From the NCBI GenBank assembly GCA_002377585.1, contig DFQC01000058.1:1-28573 (forward strand): 28,573 bases of DNA, written 5' to 3'. Both the position numbers and the translations under genes were made by a program. The notes beneath the pieces were generated by a model. The model did no database searches. It saw nothing but the letters and a program-made list of their open reading frames with translations, and had not been told where the DNA came from. Positions 8,069-16,610 of the stretch are shown one piece after another. The number at the start of each line of letters is the position of its first letter. Positions within the stretch are counted from its first letter, which is position 1. This stretch comes from Anaerolineales bacterium UBA3499 (GTDB lineage Bacteria > Chloroflexota > Anaerolineae > Anaerolineales > UBA11657).

Positions 8069-8674
8069 TTATGGTGCCAAGCGCTCTACAACCCAACTAC
8101 CAGTGCCATCTAGATAATACTGAAACCGATCATGTAAACGATCGGAACGTCCTTGCCAAAATTCAAACAATTGAGGTAACAATCGATATCCTCCCCAATT
8201 ATTTGGTCTTTCAACTGAACGACCCTCATATTTCTCAGCTATCTCTCTATACCTAACTTCTAACTCATCTCTATTATCTATACAATCACTCTGTGGTGAA
8301 GCAATAGCGCCAATTTGAGCTGCTCTGGGCCTACTCTGAAAATAATCATCTGACTCAATCGAAGTTACTTTTTCGACAGCTCCAGTCACCTTGACTTGCC
8401 TTTCGAGACTTTCCCAGTAAAACAAGATTGCACCATTAGGGTTTTCCTGAATTTGACGTCCTTTTTTACTGTTATAGTTACTATAAAAAACAAACCCTAG
8501 TTTTGTAACTTCTTTAAGTAGCACAGTCCTAATAGCAGGAATTCCATTAGAACCAGTTGTAGCGAGAGCCATCGAGCTAAGTTTGTGGCCACCCGCCTCA
8601 AAAGCATCCTGTTGCCATTTAACATATTGTTCTATGGGATTCTCGAGCAACAATTGTCTAGTCAATTTAGCCAT
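8069..8674 (-). CDS. pdxH: Pyridoxamine/pyridoxine 5'-phosphate oxidase
   Basis: FMN enzyme that oxidises pyridoxamine- or pyridoxine-5'-phosphate to PLP with oxygen. It is about 201 residues, with all family landmarks: RTVLLK (FMN contact), FYSNYNSKKGRQI, FYWESLERQVKV, SRPRAAQIGAIASPQS, RPNNWGGYRLLPQLFEFWQG, and the C-terminal RLHDR ... W..ERLAP. I used ATG 8674; a TTG two codons earlier (8680) is the alternative and neither has a clear ribosome site. It follows the class II aldolase gene by 33 bases and probably shares the tkt-rpe-fba transcript. The oxygen requirement suggests an organism that meets oxygen. Confidence 0.95.
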   Translation of the reverse strand: MAKLTRQLLLENPIEQYVKWQQDAFEAGGHKLSSMALATTGSNGIPAIRTVLLKEVTKLGFVFYSNYNSKKGRQIQENPNGAILFYWESLERQVKVTGAVEKVTSIESDDYFQSRPRAAQIGAIASPQSDCIDNRDELEVRYREIAEKYEGRSVERPNNWGGYRLLPQLFEFWQGRSDRLHDRFQYYLDGTGSWVVERLAP

Positions 8675-8707
8675 ATTCAAACTGATATTTGATATGCATC
8701 AAGCACA

Positions 8708-9658
8708 TTAACCTAGACTATCACGAACATCATCCAATTTTCCTGCAGACATAAGCTTATGACTTTTCTTTTCAATAAAATCCGCATATTCACTCATCAA
8801 TATAGTTCCCGGTTTTCGAAAATCGTAAACCTCAGGTTGATCACGAAAAAACTCCCGATGCACTCTAGTCCAAACCAATCTACCATCGGTATCAATATTA
8901 ACTTTTACCACTCCTAGTTCCACCGCCTTAGCAAATTCACTTTCATCAACCCCGCGAGCTGAAGTATCGAGGGCGCCACCAGCATCATTTATCCGCTCCA
9001 CTTCTGATTTCGGAACCGAGCTGGACCCATGCATTACTAGCGGAAAATCTGGCAGCTTCTGTTGTATAGAAGCAATTCGGTCGAAATGAAGCCCTTGTCC
9101 TCCTGAAAACTTGTACGCACCGTGGCTCGTTCCTATTGCAACCGCAAGACTGTCACACCCCGTTTTGACTACAAATTCTTCAGCCTCATCAGGATCAGTT
9201 AACATAGCGTGCTTTTCATCTATCTGTATATCCTCTTCTACTCCACCCAACATACCTAATTCCGCCTCAACACTAATCCCTTTGTCATGGGCTGCGTCCA
9301 CTACACGCTTTGTGATATCAATATTTTTACGCAAATCATAATGTGATGCATCAATCATTACCGAACTATAAAAACCCGACTCAATACATTCGTAGCATGT
9401 CTGTTCATCTCCATGATCTAAATGTACGGCAAAAATGTTATCAGGGTACATTTGTTCGGCAGCTAAAATAATAGACTGTATCATAATAACTCCGGCATAA
9501 CCTCTAGACCCTTTAGATATCTGTACAATAAAGGGAGCTTCTGCCATAGCATTACCTTCAAACAAACCTATAGCCTGCTCCATGTTATTTATATTGTAAG
9601 CTCCCACAGCATATTTACCATATGCATGTTCAAATAAGTCAGACGTAGTTACAATCAT
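8708..9658 (-). CDS. fba: Fructose-bisphosphate aldolase, class II
   Basis: Zinc aldolase joining dihydroxyacetone phosphate with glyceraldehyde 3-phosphate in glycolysis, gluconeogenesis or the Calvin cycle. 316 residues. Motifs: AVGAYNINNMEQ at 17-28, HLDHGDE at 79-85 (catalytic Asp81, Zn ligand His82), VEAELG near 130-135, AIGTSHGAYK at 174-183 (His179), MHGSSSVP at 209-216 (His210), and VKVNIDTDGR (phosphate pocket). The ATG at 9658 has GGAG 7 bases upstream. It follows rpe by 40 bases. Related class II aldolases act on tagatose or sedoheptulose bisphosphate, and the neighbouring tkt and rpe would also suit sedoheptulose-1,7-bisphosphate use. Confidence 0.93.
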   Translation of the reverse strand: MIVTTSDLFEHAYGKYAVGAYNINNMEQAIGLFEGNAMAEAPFIVQISKGSRGYAGVIMIQSIILAAEQMYPDNIFAVHLDHGDEQTCYECIESGFYSSVMIDASHYDLRKNIDITKRVVDAAHDKGISVEAELGMLGGVEEDIQIDEKHAMLTDPDEAEEFVVKTGCDSLAVAIGTSHGAYKFSGGQGLHFDRIASIQQKLPDFPLVMHGSSSVPKSEVERINDAGGALDTSARGVDESEFAKAVELGVVKVNIDTDGRLVWTRVHREFFRDQPEVYDFRKPGTILMSEYADFIEKKSHKLMSAGKLDDVRDSLG

Positions 9659-9698
9659 TGTTGTACTCCATATTATTCAATGCCCAAAACCTCAAGTT

Positions 9699-10373
9699 TC
9701 ACATATTTGCTGCTTTTCTAATCTCTACAATATTATGCGCAATTGTCGTTCCACTATCGAATATAGCACTCCCAGCTACAACAACACTAGCACCTGCTTG
9801 AACCACCGAGTGAATATTGGAAACTTTGATCCCACCATCGACCTCTAATTCCGCTTCGGATTGAGTTTCATCCAGTATCGTCCTGACATCAGCAATTTTT
9901 TTCATAGTTGCAGGAACAAATTCCTGACCACCAAATCCAGGGTTCACTGACATAATAAGCACCAGGTCAACATTGGGTATAACTTCCAAAATATTATCCA
10001 GCTCGGTATCAGGATTTAAGGTTATGCCAGGTCGCACTCCTAAAGAGCGTATCATGTCTACCGTTTCGCTTAATCTACCACAACTTTCCACGTGCACTGT
10101 AATTACATCCGCACCGGCCTCAGCAAACTCCATCAAATAGGTGTCGGGATTTTCTATCATTAGGTGGACATCCATAACAGCATTATATTTAACCAACAAA
10201 GGCTTTAATGCTTTCACTACATTTGGACCCATGGTAATGTTAGGCACAAAATGGCCATCCATAACATCGATATGAACAAATTCACATCCTTCCTGTAGAC
10301 ATATCTCCACTTGATCTCCTAGGCATGCAAAATCAGCCGCAAGTATAGAGGGTGCCAGTTTAAATTTTGCCAT
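9699..10373 (-). CDS. rpe: Ribulose-phosphate 3-epimerase
   Basis: TIM-barrel metal-dependent epimerase that interconverts ribulose 5-phosphate and xylulose 5-phosphate in the pentose phosphate pathway. 224 residues. LAPSILAADF (6-15), HIDVMDGHFVPN (34-45), DVHLMIENPD, SVNPGFGGQEF and EVDGGI are all present, with the usual metal and acid/base residues (the His and two Asp of these motifs). It starts 3 bases after the tkt stop without its own ribosome site, so translational coupling is likely. The gene order tkt-rpe-fba is a coherent sugar-phosphate set. Confidence 0.96.
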   Translation of the reverse strand: MAKFKLAPSILAADFACLGDQVEICLQEGCEFVHIDVMDGHFVPNITMGPNVVKALKPLLVKYNAVMDVHLMIENPDTYLMEFAEAGADVITVHVESCGRLSETVDMIRSLGVRPGITLNPDTELDNILEVIPNVDLVLIMSVNPGFGGQEFVPATMKKIADVRTILDETQSEAELEVDGGIKVSNIHSVVQAGASVVVAGSAIFDSGTTIAHNIVEIRKAANM

Positions 10374-10376
10374 TGG

Positions 10377-12398
10377 TCATATTAGTGATAACACAGTTTC
10401 TACAACATTATCAGCAGTAACCCCCAGATGGCTGTAGACGGTATCCGCAGGTGCTGAGGCACCAAATCTGTCTATACCAATAATCCTCCCTTTGTCACCA
10501 ACAAACCTATCCCACCCAGCACTCACCCCAGCTTCTATTGCTACCCGAGATTTGATACGATCAGGTAACACCTTCTCTCTATAGTCTTCTGACTGCTCAT
10601 CAAATATTTCAGTGCTAGGCATTGATACAACCCTCACATTAACTCCCTTCTTCTCTAATATTTTACTAGCATCCAATGCGATGTGGACCTCTGAACCTGT
10701 GCTCAAAATTATAGCCTGTGGCTCATTTTTTGACTCTTTCAACACATATCCACCTCGTGCCGCCCCACTTGCAGAAGACAAGCCATATTCACTATGTAAT
10801 ACCGGCAATTTCTGTCTCGTAAGCACCAAAGCTGTTGGCCCGTTTTGTCTACTCAAGGCACTTCTCCAGGCTTCGGCTGTTTCATTAGCATCAGCAGGCC
10901 TAATTACAGTTAATCCAGGTATCGAGCGAAGTGACAATAAATGCTCGACTGGTTGGTGTGTAGGCCCATCTTCACCAACTCCAATCGAATCATGAGTAAA
11001 TACATATATCACTTGCAACCCCATCATCGACGCTAATCTAATCGCCGGTCGCATATAATCTGCGAAAACTAAAAAAGTTCCACCATAGGGAACTAAACCA
11101 CCATGCAATGAAATACCGCTCATTATTGCGCCCATTGCATGCTCCCTAACACCATAATAGATATATCCACCCGCACCATTATTTGAATCAAGTATGCTCT
11201 GACCATCTACCAATGTACTGTTAGACCCTGTCAGATCTGCAGAGCCACCAATTAAATTTGGCGCTTCATCTATCAAATCCTGCAATACAGCACCGGACGC
11301 AGCTCTCGTTGCTATAGTTTCAATATCTTCAAAATCAGGTAGAGCATCAAACATACCGTCGGTATATTGACCTGACAAACATTTGGTAAACTCAGCATAT
11401 TCTGCAGGATATTTGCCCCGATACTCTTCAACCAATCTACTCCAATTGTCCTGAGCATCTGAACCCCTATTAGCTGCATCTAGAAGAACATTCCTTGAGT
11501 CAGTACCAATATAAAATTTCTCACCTACAGGTAAGCCTAGGCTTTCTTTAGTCAAAACAATCTCATCATCGCCCAAAGGCTCTCCATGGGCCTTTGCTGT
11601 TGCAGCCCTATTAGGACTACCAAAACCAATAATCGTGCTGCAAGCGATTAACGTGGGTTTCTCTTTTTCGGACTTGGCATCACTTAGGGCATCACTGACA
11701 CTTTGATACGAATGCCCATCAGCTATTGTAGTATGCCAACCATATGCATTAAACCTACTCACAACGTCATCACTTGTCGAAAGATTTGTCTGGCCGTCTA
11801 TTGTAATTTGGTTGTCATCCCATAGAACGATCAATTTTCCTAGTTTATTGTGTCCAGCAAAAGAGCAAGCTTCATGAGAAATACCTTCCATTAAGCAACC
11901 ATCTCCTGCTATGACATATGTATAATGGTCCACCAAAGGAAATCCATCCTTATTAAATCTAGACGCCAACCATCTTTCAGCAATTGCCATTCCTACTGCA
12001 TTAGCCAAGCCTTGCCCTAATGGTCCAGTAGTAGTTTCGACTCCCGGAGTATGTCCATATTCAGGATGGCCCGGAGTGATACTACCCCACTGCCGAAAGT
12101 CCTTAATATCATTCAAGGTAACCGAATATCCACTCAAATGTAGTAGCGCGTACAAAAGCATACTGCCATGACCTGCTGATAGTACAAATCTATCACGATT
12201 GATCCAATTGACATTACTAGGATCGTGACACATGAACTGAGACCATAAAACTACTGCCGCATCGGCCATCCCCATAGGTAGGCCAGGGTGCCCTGAATTT
12301 GCACGCTGTACAGCATCCATAGCCAGACCTCGAATAGTATTAGCACAAGTGCGCAAATCCTCCGTATTTGCAGATCCTATCAAGCTACTATCACCCAT
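10377..12398 (-). CDS. tkt: Transketolase
   Basis: Thiamine-diphosphate enzyme that moves two-carbon ketol units between sugar phosphates. 673 residues, the full-length form with Pyr and PP domains on one chain. RANSGHPGLPMGMAD (32-46) and GPLGQGLANAVGMA hold substrate and TPP contacts. GDGCLMEG followed by WDDNQITIDG is the TPP/metal motif. GVREHAMGAIMSG holds the catalytic Glu, and FTHDSIGVGEDGPTHQPVE the pyrimidine-domain loop. The ATG at 12398 has a strong AGGAGG site. A TATAAT box lies in the short gap to era. It leads the run tkt-rpe-fba-pdxH. Confidence 0.97.
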   Translation of the reverse strand: MGDSSLIGSANTEDLRTCANTIRGLAMDAVQRANSGHPGLPMGMADAAVVLWSQFMCHDPSNVNWINRDRFVLSAGHGSMLLYALLHLSGYSVTLNDIKDFRQWGSITPGHPEYGHTPGVETTTGPLGQGLANAVGMAIAERWLASRFNKDGFPLVDHYTYVIAGDGCLMEGISHEACSFAGHNKLGKLIVLWDDNQITIDGQTNLSTSDDVVSRFNAYGWHTTIADGHSYQSVSDALSDAKSEKEKPTLIACSTIIGFGSPNRAATAKAHGEPLGDDEIVLTKESLGLPVGEKFYIGTDSRNVLLDAANRGSDAQDNWSRLVEEYRGKYPAEYAEFTKCLSGQYTDGMFDALPDFEDIETIATRAASGAVLQDLIDEAPNLIGGSADLTGSNSTLVDGQSILDSNNGAGGYIYYGVREHAMGAIMSGISLHGGLVPYGGTFLVFADYMRPAIRLASMMGLQVIYVFTHDSIGVGEDGPTHQPVEHLLSLRSIPGLTVIRPADANETAEAWRSALSRQNGPTALVLTRQKLPVLHSEYGLSSASGAARGGYVLKESKNEPQAIILSTGSEVHIALDASKILEKKGVNVRVVSMPSTEIFDEQSEDYREKVLPDRIKSRVAIEAGVSAGWDRFVGDKGRIIGIDRFGASAPADTVYSHLGVTADNVVETVLSLI

Positions 12399-12450
12399 CC
12401 TTTACCCTCCTATAACAATCGATCACGAACAACGCGAAACATATAGCAGC

Positions 12451-12456
12451 ATTATA
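12451..12456 (-). promoter_or_regulatory. Possible -10 box upstream of tkt
   Basis: A consensus TATAAT on the minus strand stands 52 bases before the tkt ATG, in the only gap of any size between era and tkt. No TTGACA-like -35 lies 16-18 bases further upstream, so the call rests on the -10 alone. Confidence 0.35.
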
Positions 12457-12465
12457 GCGGAAGTA

Positions 12466-13353
12466 TCAATAACCCATATGTTTTAATTGATTATTATCGT
12501 TCCGCCAATCTGCTTTCACCTTAACAAAGGTTTGCAAATTAACCGGTTGTTCTATCATTTTTTCAATCTCCCGCCTAGCTCTAATCCCTATCGCTTTAAT
12601 CATGCTACCATTTTTTCCAATCACAACACCTTTATGTCTATTGTTCTCCACCACAAGAGTTGCAATTATCTCCATCTTACCATCCTCTTTTTCTATAAAC
12701 TCTTCAACTAGCACGGCTATTCCATGGGGTATCTCATGTCTAAGGTAATATAATGCCGATTCTCGTAACAGTTCACCAGACAACTCCCTTACAGTCTTAT
12801 CAGTAATTTCGTCATTTTCATAATATTTCGGGCCTTCCGGCATCAAATCAATGATGTCTTTCTTTACTCTTTCAACATTGTCCCCGCGTTTAGCAGAAAC
12901 TAGCATCCATATTGCCTTGTCGCACAAGGACCGATATATATTTGTATGATTTATTACATTCTCAGGCTTTAGCAAATCGCATTTATTCATGGCTAGATAC
13001 ACTGTAGCTGAAGGATTAGTTTGTTCAATCAATTTAGCTATACGACGTTCTTCATTACTTGGTTTTTTTGCAACATCAACAATCCATAAGACCACATCAG
13101 CATCTTGAACTGCCGACCTTGCAATTGCTAGCATAGTCCGATCCAATACGTAATTGGGTCGAAGCACTCCGGGAGTATCAACAAATATTACTTGCGCATT
13201 TTCAGTAGTTAGAATACCGCGCTGTGCATCCCTAGTAGTCTGAGGCTTAGTAGAAACTATTGCAATTTTCTGGCCTAGCAGAGAATTTACAAGGGTGGAT
13301 TTACCTACATTTGGAGATCCAACTAGTGCGACAACGCCCGACTTATACATCAT
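12466..13353 (-). CDS. era: GTPase Era
   Basis: Ribosome-assembly GTPase that binds the 3' end of 16S rRNA in the small subunit. About 295 residues from ATG 13353; a TTG at 13371 would add six. G1 is GSPNVGKST, followed by the switch region with TTRDA, G3 DTPG, G4 NKCD, and G5 VSAKRG. The C-terminal KH domain has VVIGKNGSMIKAIG, and the end is LQTFVKVKADWRND, as in other Era proteins. The start was chosen because Era normally begins a few residues before the first strand (SGVVALVG). It lies 53 bases after the unknown 196-aa gene. Confidence 0.96.
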   Translation of the reverse strand: MMYKSGVVALVGSPNVGKSTLVNSLLGQKIAIVSTKPQTTRDAQRGILTTENAQVIFVDTPGVLRPNYVLDRTMLAIARSAVQDADVVLWIVDVAKKPSNEERRIAKLIEQTNPSATVYLAMNKCDLLKPENVINHTNIYRSLCDKAIWMLVSAKRGDNVERVKKDIIDLMPEGPKYYENDEITDKTVRELSGELLRESALYYLRHEIPHGIAVLVEEFIEKEDGKMEIIATLVVENNRHKGVVIGKNGSMIKAIGIRARREIEKMIEQPVNLQTFVKVKADWRNDNNQLKHMGY

Positions 13354-13406
13354 ATGAGATACCGTCAACAATTGATATAATAAATACAGTCATAGAACAA
13401 TTCAGC

Positions 13407-13997
13407 TCAAATCAACCTATGCACCTGATACGTCGCAGACCTAATAATATCGTCACTATCACTAACGTCTATTACGGGCAAACAATGCCTTATACGGCTA
13501 CTATAAACTTCGCGACTTACCGTTTCTTCTAAACTAATAATTGCATCTACTCTCCTATTGGCGTACTCTTTAGAATCACAGTCAACATATACAGACGGTG
13601 CGGCACTCAAATCTAACTCCCTAAGCATGCATGCTGCCATTGCCCCATTAGACATAACTCCATCCACATCTGCTCGCGGATGCGCCAATCCCTTTTTTAT
13701 TATCCAATCAATTGCACTCATATCAGAATATACTGCACCATAATCACTGATAACTCTCACGGGGAAAATTATGTGTTGTGCCTTCAGGCTATTTAATCCG
13801 TAACGCACATGGGTCATCGGATAAGAATAGCGGGCATGCATACTGCCAAGCTCTAACGAATTTATTGCATGCACTAAAAATATGTGCTGTTTATTACTCA
13901 ACAAATAACAGTCTACCGCTTCAACAGGAGGCGAAGAATTTTTCATAGCACTGACTACTGAACAAACAAATATAGCAGCGTCAAATCCCCATTGCAC
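13407..13997 (-). CDS. Unrecognised protein overlapping mdh
   Basis: 196 residues; I do not recognise a family. The start ATG (13997) lies inside the last codons of mdh, a 17-base overlap; an ATG at codon 18 is an alternative start that avoids the overlap. No signal peptide or TM helix is convincing. The middle is alternating hydrophobic/polar and contains possibly meaningful pieces: FLVHAINSLELGSMHARYS, IIFPVRVISDYGAVY, and GVMSNGAMAACMLRELDL. There are several Cys and His residues but no regular metal motif. The stop is TGA; with a Sec tRNA nearby, read-through was considered, but the extension (about 12 residues) looks random. Codon use and base content resemble the neighbours. The overlap with mdh and the intact frame argue that it is a real gene. 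Confidence 0.6.
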   Translation of the reverse strand: MQWGFDAAIFVCSVVSAMKNSSPPVEAVDCYLLSNKQHIFLVHAINSLELGSMHARYSYPMTHVRYGLNSLKAQHIIFPVRVISDYGAVYSDMSAIDWIIKKGLAHPRADVDGVMSNGAMAACMLRELDLSAAPSVYVDCDSKEYANRRVDAIISLEETVSREVYSSRIRHCLPVIDVSDSDDIIRSATYQVHRLI

Positions 13998-14922
13998 TTA
14001 GAGTCTGCAATGTTCCTTTCACCGATGCAACTGACTGATTGAACATTTCATTTTCAACTTCATCCAAGTCAACTTCTATAATCTCTTCAAGTCCGTTAGC
14101 ACCTAGGATAGCCGGAACACCAACAAATACATCGGTTAGACCATATTCGCCCTGCAAACAAGCAGTTACAGGAAGTACGCGCCGCTGGTCTTTTAAAATC
14201 GCCTCAACCATCTGTGCGACACTAGCGGCAGGAGCATAATACGCTGAGCCATCACCAAGCAATCCCACTATCTCACCACCACCATTGCGAGTTCTATCGA
14301 CTATCGCCTCTATTGTGTCCTTATCCAAAAACTCATGGAGCGGTATACCACCAATCGATGTATGTCTAGTCAAAGGAACCATATCATCGCCGTGCCCGCC
14401 CAATACCATCGCCTGTACATCTTTGACCGATACGCCCGCCGCCTCGGCAACAAAATATCTATATCGAGCAGTATCAAGAACTCCAGCCTGGCCAATAACA
14501 CGTTCTCTTGGAAAACCCGATACCTGATGTCCTAAATACACAATCGCATCTAAGGGGTTAGTAACAAATACAAGAATTGTATTAGGCGATCGAATCACTA
14601 CCTGTTCTGTAACTTGCTTGGCAATTTTAGCATTTGTACTAATAAGATCCTCTCGAGACATTCCAGGCTTTCTGGGAATACCAGCAGTTATTACGACTAC
14701 ATCCGAATCAATCGTTTCATCATAACTGGCAGTGCCAATCACTCGCACATCGAAACCACCAACAGGAGTAGATTCAGCAAGATCAAGGGCTTTGCCCTGT
14801 GTCTTTTCCTGTAAACTTGGGATATCAAGCATCACCACATCCGCCAATTCTTTTGCAACTAATATGTGCCCCACTGTTGCACCTACAAACCCTGAGCCAA
14901 CTACAGATACTTTCTTGCGCAC
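13981..14922 (-). CDS. mdh: Malate dehydrogenase (NAD)
   Basis: Oxidises malate to oxaloacetate. 313 residues of the LDH-like MDH group common in Chloroflexota and other bacteria. The Rossmann loop GSGFVG is at 9-14; Asp33 after the second strand favours NAD. IPRKPGMSRED at 82-92 has Arg84 and Arg90, of which the former marks MDH rather than LDH. VTNPLDAIVYL is at 120-130, DTAR with Arg153, and the catalytic His177 is in GGHGDDMVPL. GTG start at 14922 with GGGAGG 7 bases upstream. It lies 54 bases after the DUF1385 gene. Confidence 0.96.
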   Translation of the reverse strand: MRKKVSVVGSGFVGATVGHILVAKELADVVMLDIPSLQEKTQGKALDLAESTPVGGFDVRVIGTASYDETIDSDVVVITAGIPRKPGMSREDLISTNAKIAKQVTEQVVIRSPNTILVFVTNPLDAIVYLGHQVSGFPRERVIGQAGVLDTARYRYFVAEAAGVSVKDVQAMVLGGHGDDMVPLTRHTSIGGIPLHEFLDKDTIEAIVDRTRNGGGEIVGLLGDGSAYYAPAASVAQMVEAILKDQRRVLPVTACLQGEYGLTDVFVGVPAILGANGLEEIIEVDLDEVENEMFNQSVASVKGTLQTLSAMGI

Positions 14923-14976
14923 AATACTACCTCCCTATTGTTATTATAAAAATATAAGCGTAACTTGTTTCGTAGA

Positions 14977-15876
14977 CTACTGCTTTACAGAAACAACTTG
15001 TTTGGCTTCCGCAGATTGCATTGTGACAAATGCCGATATAGCTACAGCCAGCATATCTTCGTCAGGTTCCCTAGTAGTCAATCGCTGCAAAGCCATACTA
15101 GGTATTATTAAAATCCGTATAATTGGATTATTAATATGCTTAGCTGTATATCTTATATACTCGTACGATATTGCCGCAAGTATGGGCAGAAGGCACAATC
15201 TAGACACAATTTTCCACAACAGTGCCATCGGACCAAGTGCAGAAAAAATCAAAACACTAAATACCACAACCACTAATAAAAACCCCGTACCACATCGTGG
15301 ATGTTCCTTTGGAAACGATGCGACAGTACCCGGCGTTAACTCTGCATCCGACTCGTAAGCATTAATCGTTTTATGTTCAGCGCCATGATAACCATAAAGT
15401 CTGTCAACATCTGGCAATAGTCCAATAGCCCATACATACCCAACCAACAACCCTAGACGAACTAGTCCTTCTATTACATTTAGGCCTAAGCCTGATATAC
15501 CCAGAACAGATTCACCAGCCTCCACCATTAAAGACGGCAACACAAAGAATATTCCTATGCCTATTCCCAATGAAATCAAAATTGACCCCCATTCCAAGGG
15601 GGCCTCATACTCAGCCTCTTCACCCTCTGCGACGGATGCTGAGTACATTAGACTTCTTATCCCAAGTCCGAACGCGTCAACTAATCCAACAACACCCCGA
15701 ATAAAAGGTGCTTCAGCTAATCTTCCTCTGAGGGGACCACTCAATTCTTTCCTGATTAATTCAATATTGCCGTTAGGGTTTCTAACAGCAACTGCCATCA
15801 CACTTTTACCACGCATCATCACACCTTCGATTACCGCCTGACCACCGTAAACATTCATTCGATCGCCCAAAATCAT
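14977..15876 (-). CDS. DUF1385 (YqhQ-like) membrane protein
   Basis: 299 residues of a family with no proven function. The hallmark opening YGGQAVIEGVMMRG (about 10-23) and the central YGYHGAEHKTINAYE are both present, as is FPKEHPRCGTGF. Hydrophobic segments lie at about 81-98, 128-150, 199-220 and 224-242, flanking the conserved His/Glu/Cys-rich loops. In many bacteria the gene neighbours rpmE or prfA/prmC; here it is next to mdh. ATG 15876 has GAGG only 2 bases away, so a second in-frame ATG at 15858 may be the actual start. A good promoter is seen upstream at 15920-15948. Confidence 0.88.
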   Translation of the reverse strand: MILGDRMNVYGGQAVIEGVMMRGKSVMAVAVRNPNGNIELIRKELSGPLRGRLAEAPFIRGVVGLVDAFGLGIRSLMYSASVAEGEEAEYEAPLEWGSILISLGIGIGIFFVLPSLMVEAGESVLGISGLGLNVIEGLVRLGLLVGYVWAIGLLPDVDRLYGYHGAEHKTINAYESDAELTPGTVASFPKEHPRCGTGFLLVVVVFSVLIFSALGPMALLWKIVSRLCLLPILAAISYEYIRYTAKHINNPIIRILIIPSMALQRLTTREPDEDMLAVAISAFVTMQSAEAKQVVSVKQ

Positions 15877-15919
15877 ATCCTCTAATTCAAAATCATAAGA
15901 CTCTAATCACATCATAGAA

Positions 15920-15948
15920 ATTCTACAATTCGAGTTATGGAGCGTCAA
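15920..15948 (-). promoter_or_regulatory. Sigma-70-type promoter for the DUF1385-mdh series
   Basis: On the minus strand, TTGACG (15948-15943) and TAGAAT (15925-15920) are separated by exactly 17 bases, about 45 bases upstream of the DUF1385 start. The layout is close to consensus. Confidence 0.65.
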
Positions 15949-15967
15949 GTGAGGCATAGTCTAATTA

Positions 15968-15976
15968 TGTTATACT
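15968..15976 (+). promoter_or_regulatory. Extended -10 promoter for the sigma-factor gene
   Basis: TG-T-TATACT is a textbook extended -10 element without a recognisable -35. It lies 77 bases upstream of the TTG start of the ECF sigma gene and about 20 bases beyond the divergent DUF1385 promoter, so the two promoters may interfere. Confidence 0.5.
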
Positions 15977-16052
15977 GACTGCTTGATTAATCTACCGCAA
16001 CTCAAACGTCTTACATGTGTTTTATACAGTAAGCAGATAAGGCTACCACAAA

Positions 16053-16610
16053 TTGACTGATCTGCCCAAAGATGATGCCATACTTGTAGAGAATGCCCAG
16101 CGCAACCCCGAAGAGTTCGGGGTTATATATGAGCGCTACGTACACAAAATATACACCTACATCTACTATCGTACAGGAAATGTACATGATGCTGAGGATT
16201 TGACAACCACGGTATTTATGCAAGCAATGAACCACCTACCTAGGTACACTAATCGTGGTCTCCCATTTTCAGCATGGCTATATCGCATTGCGCACAACTT
16301 GGTATCTAACTGGTATCGTGACCAAAAGCGTCGTGAAGATGACAATATTGAATCCAAAAAACTCACTTCTAACCCTAATGACAATCCTGACAGCGTAACA
16401 GTAACAAACGAAGAAACTGAAATGCTTTTAGAAGCTATTCGTTCACTTCCGGCAGATCGACAAGAATTATTGATCCTAAAATTTGTCGAAAGACTTTCAA
16501 ACAAGGAAATAGGCAAAATGATGCGTCGCAGTGAAGGGGCAATAAAGAGCCTATATCATCGCACCCTTATGACGCTAAGAAAAAATCTTAATAATAAAAT
16601 AACTAAATAA
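16053..16610 (+). CDS. ECF-type RNA polymerase sigma factor
   Basis: 185 residues. Region 2 spans roughly 20-90: FGVIYERYVHKIYTYIYY, the AEDLTTTVFMQAM core-binding helix, and AWLYRIAHNLVSNWYRDQKRR (-10 recognition). Region 4 spans about 125-175: LPADRQELLILKFVERLSNKEIGKMM with the recognition helix SEGAIKSLYHRTLMTL. The linker between them is short and lacks region 3, as in ECF (group 4) sigmas. TTG 16053 is the first start in the frame after a stop, with AAGG about 10 bases upstream. Its stop overlaps the start of the next gene (TAATG), which implies coupled translation with a likely partner. Target promoters are unknown. Confidence 0.93.
   Translation: MTDLPKDDAILVENAQRNPEEFGVIYERYVHKIYTYIYYRTGNVHDAEDLTTTVFMQAMNHLPRYTNRGLPFSAWLYRIAHNLVSNWYRDQKRREDDNIESKKLTSNPNDNPDSVTVTNEETEMLLEAIRSLPADRQELLILKFVERLSNKEIGKMMRRSEGAIKSLYHRTLMTLRKNLNNKITK

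Noticed and set aside
13390..13407. Read-through of the TGA stop of the 196-aa protein as selenocysteine
   Set aside because: The extension would be about 12 unstructured residues ending in another stop, with no Cys-homologue pattern or hairpin seen.
14732..15358. 208-codon plus-strand open frame
   Set aside because: It lies antisense to the N-terminal part of mdh and the C-terminal half of the DUF1385 gene, and its translation is low-complexity Ser/Thr/Ile with no motif.
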